From: Hyaloscypha bicolor E
Taxonomy: Eukaryota; Ascomycota; Leotiomycetes; Helotiales; Hyaloscyphaceae
Assembly: GCF_002865645.1 (NCBI RefSeq)
Contig: NW_020194600.1
Coordinates: 186,001 to 250,000, forward strand
Direction of reading: 5' to 3'
Length of the DNA: 64,000 nucleotides
Shown in pieces: positions 1-12,243 of the stretch (position 1 is the first letter of the stretch; the number at the start of each line of letters is the position of its first letter). The position numbers and the translations under genes are program-made. The notes below the pieces were generated by a model. That model was not told the origin of the DNA and made no database searches. It saw nothing but the letters and a program-made list of their open reading frames with translations.

Positions 1-1045
1 CCAACAATACCCTCAATATCAACTCTATACGTGGATGGGACGGGGTCGAAAGCCTCGCCAGACACAACAATCAAGCACGAGATGTCTGGCTCTCCTGCAG
101 CCGGGGAACTACCACCCATTCGTCAACACTCCCCACAATCAGCCTTGTCGAATGGAAATGGCACAGGCAATATTACTCTGCCATCCATTTCTGCCCAACT
201 GGGAGACATCAATCACCTCACCGACGCCGCTGCAGCTGGAGACTCGGCCTTTTCACAGTCCCCTCCAGCGCGACCACCTCCACGCTTCTCGGCGGTTCCT
301 GGACATGGTTCACCTCCCAAATCACCAAATGATACTTTTCGTCGGGAATTACCTTCACCTGGCCGAGGAGGACACTTCTACTTCAACGCAAACAGCCATC
401 GAAGACTGTCTCAGACTGATGGTCCACAATATTCGAGCTCTGGTGATTATAGCAGTAGCAACACGGAGACTCCAAGTACGGATCAGTCAGGCTCCACTCC
501 TGCGACAATGGCCATTGACCGGATGAGTATTGACGGCATCACCAATCCACAAATCGGTGGCTTTCAATGCACATACCCAGGTTGCACTGCTCAGCCTTTT
601 CAAACCCAGGTCCGTCAATTCCCTAGTCAGCTGTCCAGCCTTATCTGCAACCTAACATACCACAGTATCTCTTAAATTCTCACGCGAATGTCCATTCCTC
701 GAATCGACCCCACTACTGTAGTGTCAAAGGCTGCCCCAGGAGTGAAGGGGGCAAAGGCTTCAAGAGGAAAAATGAGATGATCAGGCATGGCTTAGTGCAT
801 GACTCGCCGGGTTACGTCTGTCCATTTTGTCCCGATCGAGAGCACAAGTATCCAAGACCAGATAACCTTCAAAGGTAAGCTTGTAATATGAAGTCTGGTG
901 ACCACAAGTTAACGAGAGAAAAAACAGGCATGTCAGAGTGCATCACGTGGATAAGGACAAGGATGATCCACAACTCAGAGATGTCCTATCGCAAAGACCG
1001 GAAGGACCAAGCAGAGGTAGACGACGAAGAGGGGGGACTTCATGA
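1..1045 (+). CDS. con7: C2H2 zinc-finger transcription factor, Con7-like (5' partial)
   Basis: Exons 1-609, 666-874 and 928-1045 splice into one frame ending at TGA 1043-1045. The frame is open to the first base of the window, so the true start lies upstream; the codon at 31 is GTG and is not a start. The first part is a Ser/Pro/Gln-rich low-complexity region. The C-terminal third holds C2H2 fingers: a first beginning CTYPGC (about 568), a second beginning CSVKGC with a run of basic residues (about 715), and a third, CPFC...RPDNLQRHVRVHH, spanning intron 2. The protein ends in a basic GRRRRGG tail. This arrangement matches the Con7 family, nuclear regulators of conidiation, cell-wall genes and infection structures in Magnaporthe and Fusarium. 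Introns are 56 and 53 bp; donor 1 (GTCCGT) is weak but its CTAAC branch site is good. The family name rests on remembered finger sequences; the C2H2 assignment itself is secure. Confidence 0.7.
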
Positions 1046-1428
1046 CCATTCTTGATGCTGCTCGGCCCGACAAGAGGGTGAGCGGCGAGAAGCACCCCAC
1101 TGCTGCGAAACAACTCGATTCGACTCAATGTTTACTGAAAACATATGGGGCATGGCTAGCTTTGGCCGTGTATGCTTGTGAAATACTCAACGGCGTTACG
1201 TGTGGTTGATATCTTAGGGAGGTGTCTTCTGATGAGCTACGATCATAGGAGTATGGAGCATTGAGGTTATACCAGAGAAGAATTGGCTTTCATTAGCTCA
1301 TTAGCGCGGGCGGCTTGGGGAAGCTTCGATTTGCATCTCAACTGACTATCGTTGAAATGCTATTTTGCTTGAATCCGTGTCTATACCTTTAGCCACACAA
1401 ACAACACATTTTCGCTGCGTCGCACTTC
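1046..1428. other. convergent intergenic region (con7 and palB 3' ends)
   Basis: This is 383 bp between two stop codons facing each other. It presumably holds both 3' UTRs. Short open frames here overlap neighbouring coding sequence and show no recognisable protein. I see no RNA gene. Confidence 0.6.
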
Positions 1429-4243
1429 TCAACCGTCTCCTCTTCCCCATAGGCCAACATTCACGGGGTTGTCGCTTAGAACCTCGACCTCGACCTCGTC
1501 AAAGCCGTGTCTTCCACCCAGACGTTCAACAACAATCCAAAACCCTCCTGGAATGCTGATTCCCGGGCTCAAGTCCACGTCCGCTGTTCTGACCCCCATG
1601 GGAGCATCGCTGAACTCGCCACTTCCGGAAACGTCAAGAATTGTCTTATTAGGCCCCTGGGATCTTTCCAGGGACAGCTTTAGCAAGGGCCTCGATCTTG
1701 AGGATTGAATAGCATTACGGCCAGATCCACACCGTGCCACAACTCTCAACCTTGTGACCCGCGAGGTCGTAAGTGGTGCCAACACCCTGTCAACACCTTC
1801 ATCGAAGACCAGTAAAGGTAAACGCAGGCTCAGCTTCCCAGCCGTCTCAGCTAGAACAGGTTCCACCAAGCACGGAACCATAGATCCAACGCGTAAAGTA
1901 AAGTTGCCCTTCTGTCCTGCTTCAAATGTTGAGCATACTATAGTGTATTTGCCCGCAGCGACATTTGAAAGGGAGAGGAGAGCGCAGCCTCGCCGATAGT
2001 CCCCTGATTCACCCACAATATCTTTTGCTGTCAAAGATGTCACGCGTTGTCCACCTGCCCAAACCATCTTGACATGGACAGCGAGTTCTTCTTGGTCTGT
2101 CTCCAATATAAGCAGGATATTTGTCGCTGCTGGAACGGAGATGCTGAATTGTGGGTTGGTTGGATACGATGGCGCGCTTGCATTTCCACCTGCGGTCCGG
2201 ACTGTCCACGCTCCTCTATGGGTAGAGCAGTGAGAGAGTCTATCCAGCGCGGGATCAACTGTTAGTGGTGACCTCGAAAAGAAAGAGAGTGTGAACGAAT
2301 ATTTTGGTAATGGTAGGCCGTGTTGAGCAACCACAACAGTGTAGGACGTGGACGGAGTCAGCTCTAAACGGGCCAGGGTTTGTGGGGAGTCGACAAAAGC
2401 TCCCCGATGCACTGCATCATCGCTGAGGTAGACTCTACGACCATCCCCTTCGAAGACATACAAGCTAATGAATCCAAGCGTCCTGGATGCATCGGAGAGT
2501 TTATTTGGGACGGTCTTCACTATGTCCTGCTCTCCTGTAACGAAATGGCGGCAGAGTAAGATCCACACGGTTCCTTTGCCCGCCGTTGAAAGAGAGTATT
2601 GGGGGTTGTGGGTAAATGAGCCTGGACTTCGTATTTCCGGAATGGTCCATGAGAAGTGGAAATCTTGGCGATTTCGAAATAGCCCTGGATTCCAGTTCAA
2701 GTAAAGCGACTCGAAGTGCTGAGCTATATCTTCGTAACTCATCCAGAAAGTGCCCGGTGCAGTCACCAGCTGATTTGGAAGTGCCCCACGAATATCTTCC
2801 GCCCATCCTCCGCTAGATGATTCTTCAGAGGTAGGATTTGATCCCTTCCATACCACTCCGTCACACCAGGGATTTTTCACTAGCATCAAATGCTGTGAGC
2901 CAATTTCCTTCATGTCTAGTACTGCATAGTCATGTTCGCCAACTAGGCCGAGCTCTTTCTCCTCTCGTTTGGTCAATTTGCCCGTCCCCAATGTAATCAT
3001 GACATCTCCAAATCCAAATGATTTATAAACCCTATTCCACGACTGATCAGGTTGCAAATCGTCACTGAAGCAGAGTTAGCACGTGCTCGAATCGAGCGTG
3101 TTGAGACAAGAACATTAACCTCTGCAAAAAGATCTGTTCTGGTATCCATCCAGTCAAGATCCAAAGATCTGTGCCCGAATTTGAACCTGGAAAGTCATAT
3201 CCACCGCGGACTTTCAAGTAGGCTTTCTCCACCAGTGCTGGCCAGAGTAGTTGGGGGTTATTACGATCGATGACATGGAGACTTCGAGATATATTAGAGG
3301 CTGGGAGGCGATCGTCTATAACTACTTTCCTGAAACAGCCGTTGAAATGTAGTCGAAAAATATATTTGCCAGATTTGGACACTAGAGGCCTAGCCTTGTC
3401 ATGGTCGTAAGGGAAAAGCATGGAAGCAAGGAGCTGGGACGGGCTGTTAATAGGCGATTTGATAGGTTGCAAAGGGCATGAAAATACCTTGCCATGGCCT
3501 TTATTAGCACGGGCAACCCCCGCACAGAGGCTGGCTACAACTGAGCAATCGGTTGTAATATCTTGCACTAGGTCAATGTCGTCTGACACCACCATGTCAG
3601 TCTCACCGCCACCGATTTTGGACTCAAGCGACTTTAAGCGCCCATACTCAGGGTCTTGAGGCCTGCGCCAGCCAGCGAAGATCTCTCTCTGGGCATCAGA
3701 GAGCTCCAGATCAGCAGGTTCACTGATGTTATTAACAAGGGCACGGGAGGGGACCTGGACGAGAGCACGCACGTGTAAGCTAATCGATCATTCTCGTCTA
3801 ATGCGAAAAGTGTATCATCGGGGTCAGAGGTCCACTGGGGAAAGATGAAGCCATGAAGTTTGGAGCCTTCAAGCAGAATAATCTCCTCGCGCTTCGAAAG
3901 TGCTCGCTGTGATACGGGCGCTTTCAGCGCGACCTCTTTGCTCTGGATAGGGGCCCAAGAGGGAGAGGAAGAGGAAGAAACCGATTTCTTTATGCTCTCG
4001 GCCCGCGAAGTGAGCTCCTGGCACTTGGTCCGAAGCCGTGCTCGCTCAAGGTTACTGCTTGCATGCTTGGTAGCTGCCATGTACAACTCCGCAGCGAGGA
4101 TGGCGTTCTCCAGGGCGGCTTCCCTAGTCGAGGCTTTATCCACGGCGAGCTCAGCTTCCTGTGATCCGTAAGTCCCACGGCCAGCCAGCTAAGTAGGAAG
4201 AAACAGGGGGGGCGGCTTGGAATACCTGCGCTTTAGCCTCCAT
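1429..4243 (-). CDS. palB: calpain-like cysteine protease PalB/Rim13 (ambient pH signalling)
   Basis: Exons on the minus strand are 4226-4243, 3773-4158, 3120-3722 and 1429-3064, giving 2,643 nt and 880 residues. Introns are 67, 50 and 55 bp with GTATTC, GTGCGT and GTTAAT donors. The start is the ATG at 4241-4243 in a six-codon first exon. The N-terminus is an Ala/Glu-rich helical MIT-like domain (about residues 5-80), expected to bind ESCRT-III. The calpain domain follows with the full triad: Cys194 in TTDCS, His380 in EHDYAVLDM and Asn400 in LVKNPW. The C-terminal half resembles the paired beta-sandwich domains of calpain-7. In fungi PalB/Rim13 acts on endosomal ESCRT-III to cleave PacC/Rim101 under alkaline conditions. 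Length is close to the family norm of about 850 residues. There is no sign of decay. It is divergent from the peroxisomal carrier gene. Confidence 0.93.
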
Positions 4244-4783
4244 GCCGAAAGATTTCCCTGGTGCGACCTGCCATCAGCAGCACATGGTTCGTTACGTCCA
4301 CACTCAAACTCGAGTTGAGGCGCGAGTCATGAGAAATGTTGGAAGCATGTGCATGTGCATGTAGTTGAGGTGTTGGATGTAGGTGCAGGTCACGTGCAGC
4401 CGCCCCCGATACGCAAGGCTGAAACAAAAACAAGGCCAACAAGGCCTCGTCGGCTCTCGCTGTGCATGCCGAGATGCCCAGCGGCCGAGGTTATTCCAAA
4501 CACAGGCTAAGTTATCGACATCCCAAAATCCAGGGTGCTACCCACCTCCCTGCCACCACCATACTTTCTGCTCTCTCCATTCTCCATTCGAACCTCACTG
4601 TATTCTTTTGATCGACCCCTTGGAAAGACCTGGCGATCCTCTCTTCATACAATATCTCCCCATGCTTTGGCAACGCTGAAGTCCAGCGCCGTACCCCTCA
4701 GTACCGCCCCATGAGAGCTTTGCGCATAGCAATTCGGACATCCACAGACGTTGAAGCAGGGGTCCTCTCCTTCTAAAGCCGCA
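4244..4783. promoter_or_regulatory. shared divergent promoter of palB and the peroxisomal carrier
   Basis: The 540 bp between the two start codons must hold both promoters and 5' UTRs. Visible elements are a CACGTG box at 4392-4397, CT-rich tracts just upstream of the carrier start (about 4540-4620), and a CCGAGG hexamer described separately. Small open frames here are not protein-like. Confidence 0.65.
4485..4490 (-). promoter_or_regulatory. candidate FarA/FarB fatty-acid response site (CCTCGG)
   Basis: CCGAGG on the plus strand is CCTCGG on the minus strand, the core bound by FarA/FarB-type Zn2Cys6 regulators that induce peroxisomal beta-oxidation genes in Aspergillus and other Pezizomycotina. 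It lies about 0.29 kb upstream of the peroxisomal carrier ATG. One hexamer can occur by chance, so the assignment depends on the function of the neighbouring gene. Confidence 0.4.
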
Positions 4784-5998
4784 ATGGCTGGACAATCAAA
4801 AGAGACCTTGATTCCTCCATGGGGTCTAGCAGTTGCAGGAGCTACAGGCGCTGTCATTGCAAATGCACTTGTATACCCTCTCGACATGTGAGTGTTGTTA
4901 CCCCGCCAGCTCCTGGTCCACCGAGACCCTAACACCCATATCTTCTATTCTGATGCTAATGGTTGCTAACCTCGTGACTCTATTCAAGAGTGAAAACTCG
5001 TCTTCAAGTACAGGTCAAGCGGAAGCCAACCGATCCAGTTCCAACCGACGATACCCATTATACCTCAACCTGGGATGCTATAACAAAAATCGCTGCTGAT
5101 GATGGAGTCATTGGCCTCTATGCTGGTATCAATGGCGCTTTAATTGGGGTTGCGTCGACCAATTTTGCCTACTTTTACTGGTATTCCGTTGTCCGAACGC
5201 TCTACCTCTCCTCCCAAAAAGTACCAGCACCTCCAAGCACAGTCGTCGAATTATCTCTCGGTGCAGTTGCCGGTGCGGTGGCCCAAATATTCACAATTCC
5301 TGTGGCCGTTGTTACTACCCGTCAACAGACGCAGGGTAAGGGTGAGAAGAAAGGCATGATTGATACAGCCAAGGAAGTTATCAATAGCGAGGATGGCTGG
5401 ACTGGGCTCTGGAGAGGACTGAAAGCTAGTCTCGTCCTTGTTGTCAATCCTGCCATTACGTACGGTGCATATCAAAGATTGAGGGAGATTCTCTTTCCTG
5501 GAAAGTTGAATCTCAGACCATGGCAAGCATTTCGTACGTTTTGAGTTACGCTTATCTGCTCCTGATGCTAACAATTTCCGCAAAAGTTTTGGGAGCCATG
5601 TCCAAATCTTTGGCAACCATTGCAACACAGCCGCTTATCGTTGCTAAAGTTGGTCTTCAGTCGAAACCGCCACCATCACGACAGGGAAAACCCTTCAAGA
5701 GTTTCATTGAAGTGATGCAGTTCATCGTGAAAAATGAAGGGTTGTTGGGTCTTTTCAAGGGAATTGCTCCACAGATATCAAAGGGTCTTATTGTGCAGGG
5801 CCTTCTGATGATGACTAAAGAAAGGTCAGTAGACTTACATCCTGATTTCTTGAATAGATGCTAATTTGCGACAGGATGGAGTTATTATTCATTGCCCTCT
5901 TCCGTTATTTACGCAAACTTAAGAGCGAGAGTCTTCAAAAGGCTGCAGATTTAGCCGCAGAGAGGGCCAAGCAGGCTTTGCCTGTTATTACAAGATAG
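4784..5998 (+). CDS. ANT1: peroxisomal adenine nucleotide transporter (Ant1/PMP47 type)
   Basis: Exons 4784-4887, 4989-5533, 5587-5824 and 5875-5998 give 1,011 nt and 336 residues. Introns are 101, 53 and 50 bp, the last two with CTAAC-like branch sites. This is a mitochondrial carrier family protein with three repeats. Repeat 1 has the canonical signature PLDIVKTRLQ at residues 32-41. Repeats 2 and 3 have degenerate signatures (PVAVVTTR and PLIVAK), which is the pattern of the peroxisomal PMP47/Ant1 subgroup. The C-terminus is Lys/Ala-rich and predicted helical. The expected role is exchange of cytosolic ATP for peroxisomal AMP/ADP, supporting fatty-acyl-CoA synthesis inside peroxisomes. Intron 1 splits the Ile codon of the signature. 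The gene is convergent with sfc4, with stop codons 107 bp apart. A less likely alternative is a related peroxisomal CoA/NAD carrier. Confidence 0.88.
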
Positions 5999-6105
5999 AT
6001 AGTAAACCCTTAGACATACTCTAATTGATAGCTAAGGTTTGTTATATATAATTCAGTCGTATAACTCTATACATATCACATTTTAGTTTATTTAGTATTT
6101 CTTTA

Positions 6106-9100
6106 TCAAATCACAAGCCACTCTATTGTAATATCCTCAGCTAGCTCTGAATTCCCAGCCGTGGCGTAAAGTGTTTGCAAGTTATAGGCAGTATCTATAA
6201 TAAGATCCTCTTGTTCCAAACCACTTGTACCCCGTGACGATTCGTTAAATACCTTCTCATAGTAAGGGATGGCGAGGTGTGTTAGCCCAAGCATGTGGTA
6301 TGTGCGAGCCATGTTGAAATGTGCCTCTTGTCTTTCCTCGGTGTGGACTGAATTCCTGCGGGAATCGTAGTAACGGAATAGGAATGTTATTCCTTGAAGG
6401 ATATTTTGTTGACGGTTGTCAGTCTGTCTCTTAAGCGCAAGGTGTACATAAGCAAGGCCGGTGCTGAGATTGATCATGGGATTTTCTGGATCTAGGGCAT
6501 GTGCGCGGAGGAAATAATCTGGAAGCAGTTAGAACGCAATTATATCCTTAATTGGATCATCACTTACTGAGGGCGTACAGATAACTTGTGCCAGAGAAGA
6601 GAATATGACCATACAACATAAGAAGGGCAATGTCCAAGTCATTATTGATAATGGGATGTCCATTTCCGTCTCGAGCAGAGTACGAACCCCTCTCTGAAAA
6701 GTATCTCTTGCGCTGGGAGTCATTAACAAGCGAGTAATCCATGGCCTTTATCTGTCGAAGGACGTACTTCTGTGTGGGACCCGAACTGTACCATGAGATG
6801 GGAGAGTGGCACACCTTCGTTACGGCGGCAAACATCCGATATGAGTCCGTAGCGAACTGGTAATCTTTCATGAAGAACCGTGCCACGGATACACAGGTCT
6901 CTTCGTCGTTTGCCAACAAAGCGCATACTATGGCTAAGTCAGCTGCAACTCAGCCAGAAGAAAATATGCTACATACCGCACCAGCAAACGTGAACCAGAA
7001 ACATGTCTTCACGAGAGTGGTAGAATACGATAGCATCTTTTGTAGCCTCGCAGAGACTGTATGCCTCGTCCTTCTCCCCATTTCTTGCTAGACGGAGTGC
7101 GTACTCCAAGAATATATCCAGCCATGTACTGAATGGGATCCCACGATAGTCATCGGGAATTTCAGCTGCCCGGGTCACCGTTTCGTCGGAGGTAGTCAAG
7201 CCTGGATTGTCAGTAGTCTACAGATGTGACAATGGCCAGGACAAACCTCGTGAAAGTCGTTCAGCCATAGCTGTAAGATCGATATCCAAGGGTGTCTCTG
7301 CCGCTATGCGAGAATCGCCAGAATAGCCAAGAAACCTGATGTACTTGTCTAAGGGATAGAATTTTTTGAACCCCCTAAAGTCGTCCGTCAAATCTCTCGC
7401 TGCATCCATCCATGCCTCAGTTGATGCTGCATCACCGCTCCTCATTGCTTCACACGTCTTTCGCAAGACAAAGTACTGGCTTTGGAGATGTTCTGCCTCT
7501 GAAGCTTGCGTGAGACGTTTCTGTGTTTGTTGTCTCGGTCGATATCGGCGACGCGTTGGCTTCTTGATTACAATAGGAGCTTCCTCGGTGTTTCTGTTCT
7601 CAAGTTCATCAAAAGGCTTGCGAGAGTTCCTGTGGTCTTGCCTCCTTCTTAACAACATCGCCTCGTTGAGGTTATGGAAGGCCTGTTCTGGCTTGCCCAT
7701 TCTCTCATACATATGAGCTAGCTCGATGCGAGGATCAATATCCTCTCCATCGAGCTCAACTGCACTCTGAAAGCATACCTCTGCCTGTTGGTCATCCTGT
7801 GCTTGAAGAAAGCATTTCCCCATCTGGACCAGAAGGGTCCCATCAATTTCATCGGCCAGATGCCTCAACTTTTGGTAGTAGCTCAATGCATCCTTGTAAA
7901 AATTGGTCTCGAAGAGGTGGTCTGCCACAAGGCGAAAGAGATGAGGGTGCCGCGATGCTGCATCTTCTCCAGTGCCGCCTGGCTCGACGAGCCACCCAAA
8001 GTGATGCTGATATTTTGTTAGCTAACACTCTTTGTAATCTGGAAGAAGAGCTTACAAATGCCTCTTCACGATTGCCAAGATGTAGTCGATAAACGCCGAA
8101 TTTTATTCTGAATTCGAGAGGAAGACCACCCCCGTAGGAGGCTACTGGATACTTCTCTGGATTGAAAGAAGAAACCAAGGTTCTTCTCTTGTCATCTGAG
8201 TCCCACTCACGATCGTCGTCCGGGAACTCATCCCAAAACTCCTCCGCACCTCGCCCGGAAAGCCACCGAGCTAGAGACCTAAGCTGCTGTATTGCAATAT
8301 CATATCGCGCATCATGCTCGTAAAGTGTGACATATGTGTCGAGGTCCGTCCAGTCGAAGACCTGACTCGGTTGACCTGAGGATGACTTGAAGTGAGTAAT
8401 GCTCTCTCTGTAGAGATCGATAGCAGTGCTGGCCTCGTCTTGGTCAATGTAAAGCTCAGCCAAGCGGCGAAGAATATCCCGGTCATGTGGCTGACGTGAA
8501 AGTATCACTTTGTAATCAGAGATTGCGGGGCCGATCTTCCCACGTTCTATACAAACAGCAGCTTTGCGGTGTCGAGCATCTAGATTTGCGGGGTCGGCCC
8601 GTATGGCAGCAGCGTAGCAGAATTCGGCGTTCAAGAGATACTTCGACCGCAGTGACCCGGTTCCTTCAAGGGCAAACTGCGCACATTGGTACCAAGAAGA
8701 GGTATGCTTTGGGCGGAGATGCGCGGCGTATATCAATGCCTTCAAAGCGTTGTCGATGTCGTTATTCTCCCGAAATACAGAGTGCAAAAGACTCCAGGCC
8801 TCGTGAGTTTCTGCATTGATACGAATGATATCTGCAATGATGAGTGCAGCGTCAACGTACCTTGCCGCGATGAAAGCTTCGGTAGCATGTCCCAGTCGCA
8901 GTTTGATGTCTCCAGTTGGTTCAGCAGCTTTGCGAGGACCCCTGTGAGGGCCGTGACGTCTTTGCTGTCCAATACGCTGTCTGGCACTTGCACGAGAAGT
9001 TGAAGAGTATGATCTGCTCCGCATTAAGGTAGAGAAATCCTGACTGCCGGTGGGGTCATAACCCTCTAGCCGGAGAACCTCTTCCTCGATGTTCGCTATG

Positions 9101-9249
9101 GAAGCTTCAAACTCTCGGAGGTCTGAATCGGCATCTCCGAAATATTCGTTGACTGATTCGTCCTGGAAGCTACCTTGGGGGCCGATCCAGGGTCGATCTA
9201 GCATTTCGTTCAACTCGGGATCGGGGTATTGTGGTTGTGGCTGAGCCAT
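6106..9249 (-). CDS. sfc4: TFIIIC TPR subunit Sfc4/Tfc4 (tau131 homologue)
   Basis: Minus-strand exons are 8056-9249, 7247-8006, 6977-7201, 6568-6927 and 6106-6518. They give 2,952 nt and 983 residues, with introns of 49, 45, 49 and 49 bp. The start is ATG 9247-9249. Residues 1-60 are acidic, followed by a Ser/Arg-rich linker (about 70-110). TPR repeats begin near residue 117 (LGHATEAFIAARYVDAALII) and continue in tandem. A break occurs in the middle with a basic KKPTRRRYRPRQQ segment, and further TPR-like helices run to the C-terminus. This two-array layout fits the TFIIIC subunit that bridges the A-box module to Brf1/TFIIIB, needed for tRNA and 5S rRNA transcription by Pol III. The fungal homologue is about 1,000 residues. 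No frameshift is present; all five exons join in frame. Confidence 0.9.
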
Positions 9250-10172
9250 GTTGTCGAGTAAATCAACAAAGGTCTAAGCTGTCCAGGTCGTGCCTTCACA
9301 GGACGACTGTGCCGTATTCTTTTCCACCCCGAATGCCTAATAAAAGCCGGAGAGGATGCCGTGCTAACGTTGTTTGATCCGTCAAGGTGCGTGGATGCAA
9401 AAAGATTGAGACATGTAAAGTGGATGCGGGAATGTCGTGAGTTGAAGGCAAGGCTCCAAAAAGAAAAGCCAGTCAGCCTCAGTGGCCCGTGCATCACTCA
9501 GCCTCGCCCAGACCAAACCGAAACCAAACCATTTTAACTGCATTATCGTTGATTTTTGGTTTCTCGTGCTTGACAAGCACTAGCCGAAGGGGTGCACGCC
9601 ACCGGGAGCAACCAAACCATTTTAAGAAAAGAATTCGGCTCAAAGGAGGGTGGAATTACAGTTTTATTTGGCATCGCGAAATACTACTTGGTAGGACCTA
9701 ACCAGCTTGGGACCTACTGTTACCGAGAAGCGACAACAGTCTTCCTCCAGCATGACCGAGGACCGTTCAGTCTCGTTTTGCAATGGAATGGTACAATTAC
9801 GATCTGAATGGCCCGTGCTGAATAGTAATTTTTGCGTCCCATGGAATAAAGTGAGTTGGTAGATCGGTTTCACATGTGGCCAAGGACATTTACGCGAGAG
9901 ATACGTTTAACATTCGATGTAATTTGACAATGATCCTTTTCCAATCCTGTCGCGTGGCGATGGGAACATATATCATTCTAGTTCTTGTATGCAATCCTTT
10001 GCAAAAGGCATGCATGTAGCCAACCAGATTTCTTGTCCCCTAGGGACTTATGAATATGGTTTACTCAGCTTCGTTAACATCCAACATTTTAACATCATCG
10101 ACTTCGGGCTGGGCCTCAACTTCACTTCTCCCCTCTGCTTGCAGAGGCAGTGTGCGAGACGATCGCACCAAA
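9250..10172. other. intergenic region: sfc4 promoter and vts1 3' UTR
   Basis: This 923-bp stretch holds the upstream region of sfc4 and the 3' UTR of vts1, both on the minus strand. Open frames of 60-95 residues occur on both strands but have no domain-like content and contradict one another. No tRNA-like A and B boxes were seen. Confidence 0.55.
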
Positions 10173-12243
10173 TTATGAGAGTTTGCCCTCTGCTTTGGCT
10201 TCTGCGAGACTAATTAGCACCAAGGCCCATAATTAGAATATTTGTCACATTACCTTTCACCTGCTCGAAGACTTTGAGCATCTTTCTTCGTGCTCCCAAA
10301 GCATTAACCCCTCTTTCCTCTAGAGCCTTCTCGTCTAGCTCAACAAGTTCAGTCCAATTCATGTCTTTAAGGTTATCCGTGTACTTATGGAGCCTCAAGC
10401 TTCTCAACCAGCTAGGGATGTCTTGAAGAAGGCTGGGGTCGGTCGGATCCTCCGGAGGTTTGGAACTGCCCCTCCTGCCACGCGGAGAACGTCCTCTTGC
10501 CATGTCACCGTCCGATAAATAACCCTCGTGACCCCCTAAACCGAACTGACCAATGTTGAGGTTACCCATACCATTGAGAAGCGGGGATGATCCATCGAAT
10601 GGTGCAAGGAAGTTGTTATTTTGTGGTGAAACAAAACCCATTTGACCAAATCCACCACTTTGCATTGCCAAACCGGGAGAGCTGGGTCGAGATCTACGCC
10701 CGGCAAATGCCGAGTTTTGTTGGGCCTGGAGAGCCAAAATTTGATCCCGATTCAGGACCTGACCATGTTCGTTGATCATGACCACGTTGCCGGGCATGTT
10801 ATTGGGAGATATTGGGCCTTGTCCAGTCGAGCCATGACCATCGTTGGATCTAGCTCGGCGGTATTTCCGGACGTCATCCAAGGCAAATCGATTGTTCACG
10901 GTACTCAGTGCAGCTAACTTCATCGCGGTTGCATTTGCTACCATGTCGGCTTGGGTATTACCACCAGTGTTGAAGTTCGGAACTAGAGGCGTGTTCACCT
11001 AAAAGTGTCAAAAACTCTGGGTCAGTCATGCCGAATAAGGAGATTGGAATCGAGACGTGTTTCATGAGCCGTCTACCCCAAGACAATTTGTGAGAGCAAA
11101 GGTCCCATTAGAGTTAACAAAAGAAAGTCTTCTAGAACGTACCATGCTCGCCCAAGACCCGTTGCCAGCATAGGGTGATAGCATCGGCAAATCAGAATTT
11201 TGATTGTCAGGTGCGTTGATAGTAGTGCTTTGAAGATTCGAGTTTCCACCCATCTGGGCCACAGGGGATCGCAGGCCGCCAGAGGGATTGGCTTGCATGA
11301 ATTGTCCCATGGGTGCTTGTCCAGAAGAAGATTTTGGTCTGGCGGCTTGGTCATTGCTGCGAGAGCCCCAGGGAGAGGAAGGTGGTGCACCGTTATTGTC
11401 GATGGTCTCAGCAGGGCCCGAGATGGTAGGAGCTGCAAGGGAGGCACGAGAATCATAGGCAGCACTGTTCCGGTTGGAGGAGGGCGGGTTTCCGGTTTGC
11501 TGTGTGAATTTTGCCTTCTCGGTAGCAATTGCAGCTGCGGCATCAGGAAACATAGCGTTGATTGTGGATGGATCGAGTCCAGAGTGCCTCTTCGCAGAGG
11601 GAGTCGCGGGAGGTCGGGTCAAAGAGTTCCTCGAGCCATCAACACTGAGCTTGTTCATTGCATCGCTGAGCCGATTCGACATTGGATCTAGCAAGGGACG
11701 TTAGTTGCAGTCAGGCGAAGAAGTAGTTCCATTACCTTTGTCAAAATTGGACGGAGAAAGGACGCCTGACATAGGATGGTTCTTTCCCATTTGTTGTAAT
11801 ACTTGAATGAAGAAACGGATCTGAACCTGGGTTGTCTGCTGGAGGAGAGCATACAGAGCGGCTGTACGCTCAGCCTCGCTCAGAACTCTGAACCATTGTT
11901 CGATGGCGCTCAACTCGTCCTTGAAATCCTGGTCGAGGGTCGCAGCAGCCATCTCCTCCAACGTAGTCTCATACTGGTCAATGTCGGCGATCCATTGTTG
12001 AGCGATCTTGTCCGAAGCATCGTTTTCAGCCCCTCCTTGTCCTTGACCTTGCTGAGTGCCATAAAAATCAGAGGACGGTCGAATTCGGTTCGAGGAGGGA
12101 GACGTGAAATTTGCCATGTCTGCGGACGCACGAAGGTGATGATTAGCACCTATGGCACGAGAAGAAGGCGGGCGAAGTGACGAGGTACTATTCGACTCGA
12201 CCGGCGTGCTATTGCGATTGCCGATGGCAGACATGTTGAGCAT
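10173..12243 (-). CDS. vts1: Vts1 RNA-binding protein with C-terminal SAM domain (Smaug family)
   Basis: Minus-strand exons are 11736-12243, 11143-11687, 10254-10998 and a last exon of only 29 nt, 10173-10201. They total 1,827 nt and 608 residues. Introns are 48, 144 and 52 bp. Without the last splice the frame would end in an unrelated tail; with it the protein ends [11 protein letters not shown], as expected for the family. The N-terminal part has a helical segment around [20 protein letters not shown] and [20 protein letters not shown], the conserved Vts1 N-terminal domain. The middle is low-complexity and Ser/Pro/Asn-rich. The SAM domain occupies about residues 545-600 ([15 protein letters not shown] ... 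[13 protein letters not shown]). Vts1 binds CNGG-loop Smaug recognition hairpins in mRNA and recruits the Ccr4-Not deadenylase. A second in-frame ATG lies three codons downstream and could be the start. Confidence 0.92.

Noticed and set aside
4143..4143. Start of palB at 4143
   Set aside because: That codon is GTG; a six-codon upstream exon with ATG at 4243 and a standard intron supplies the real start.
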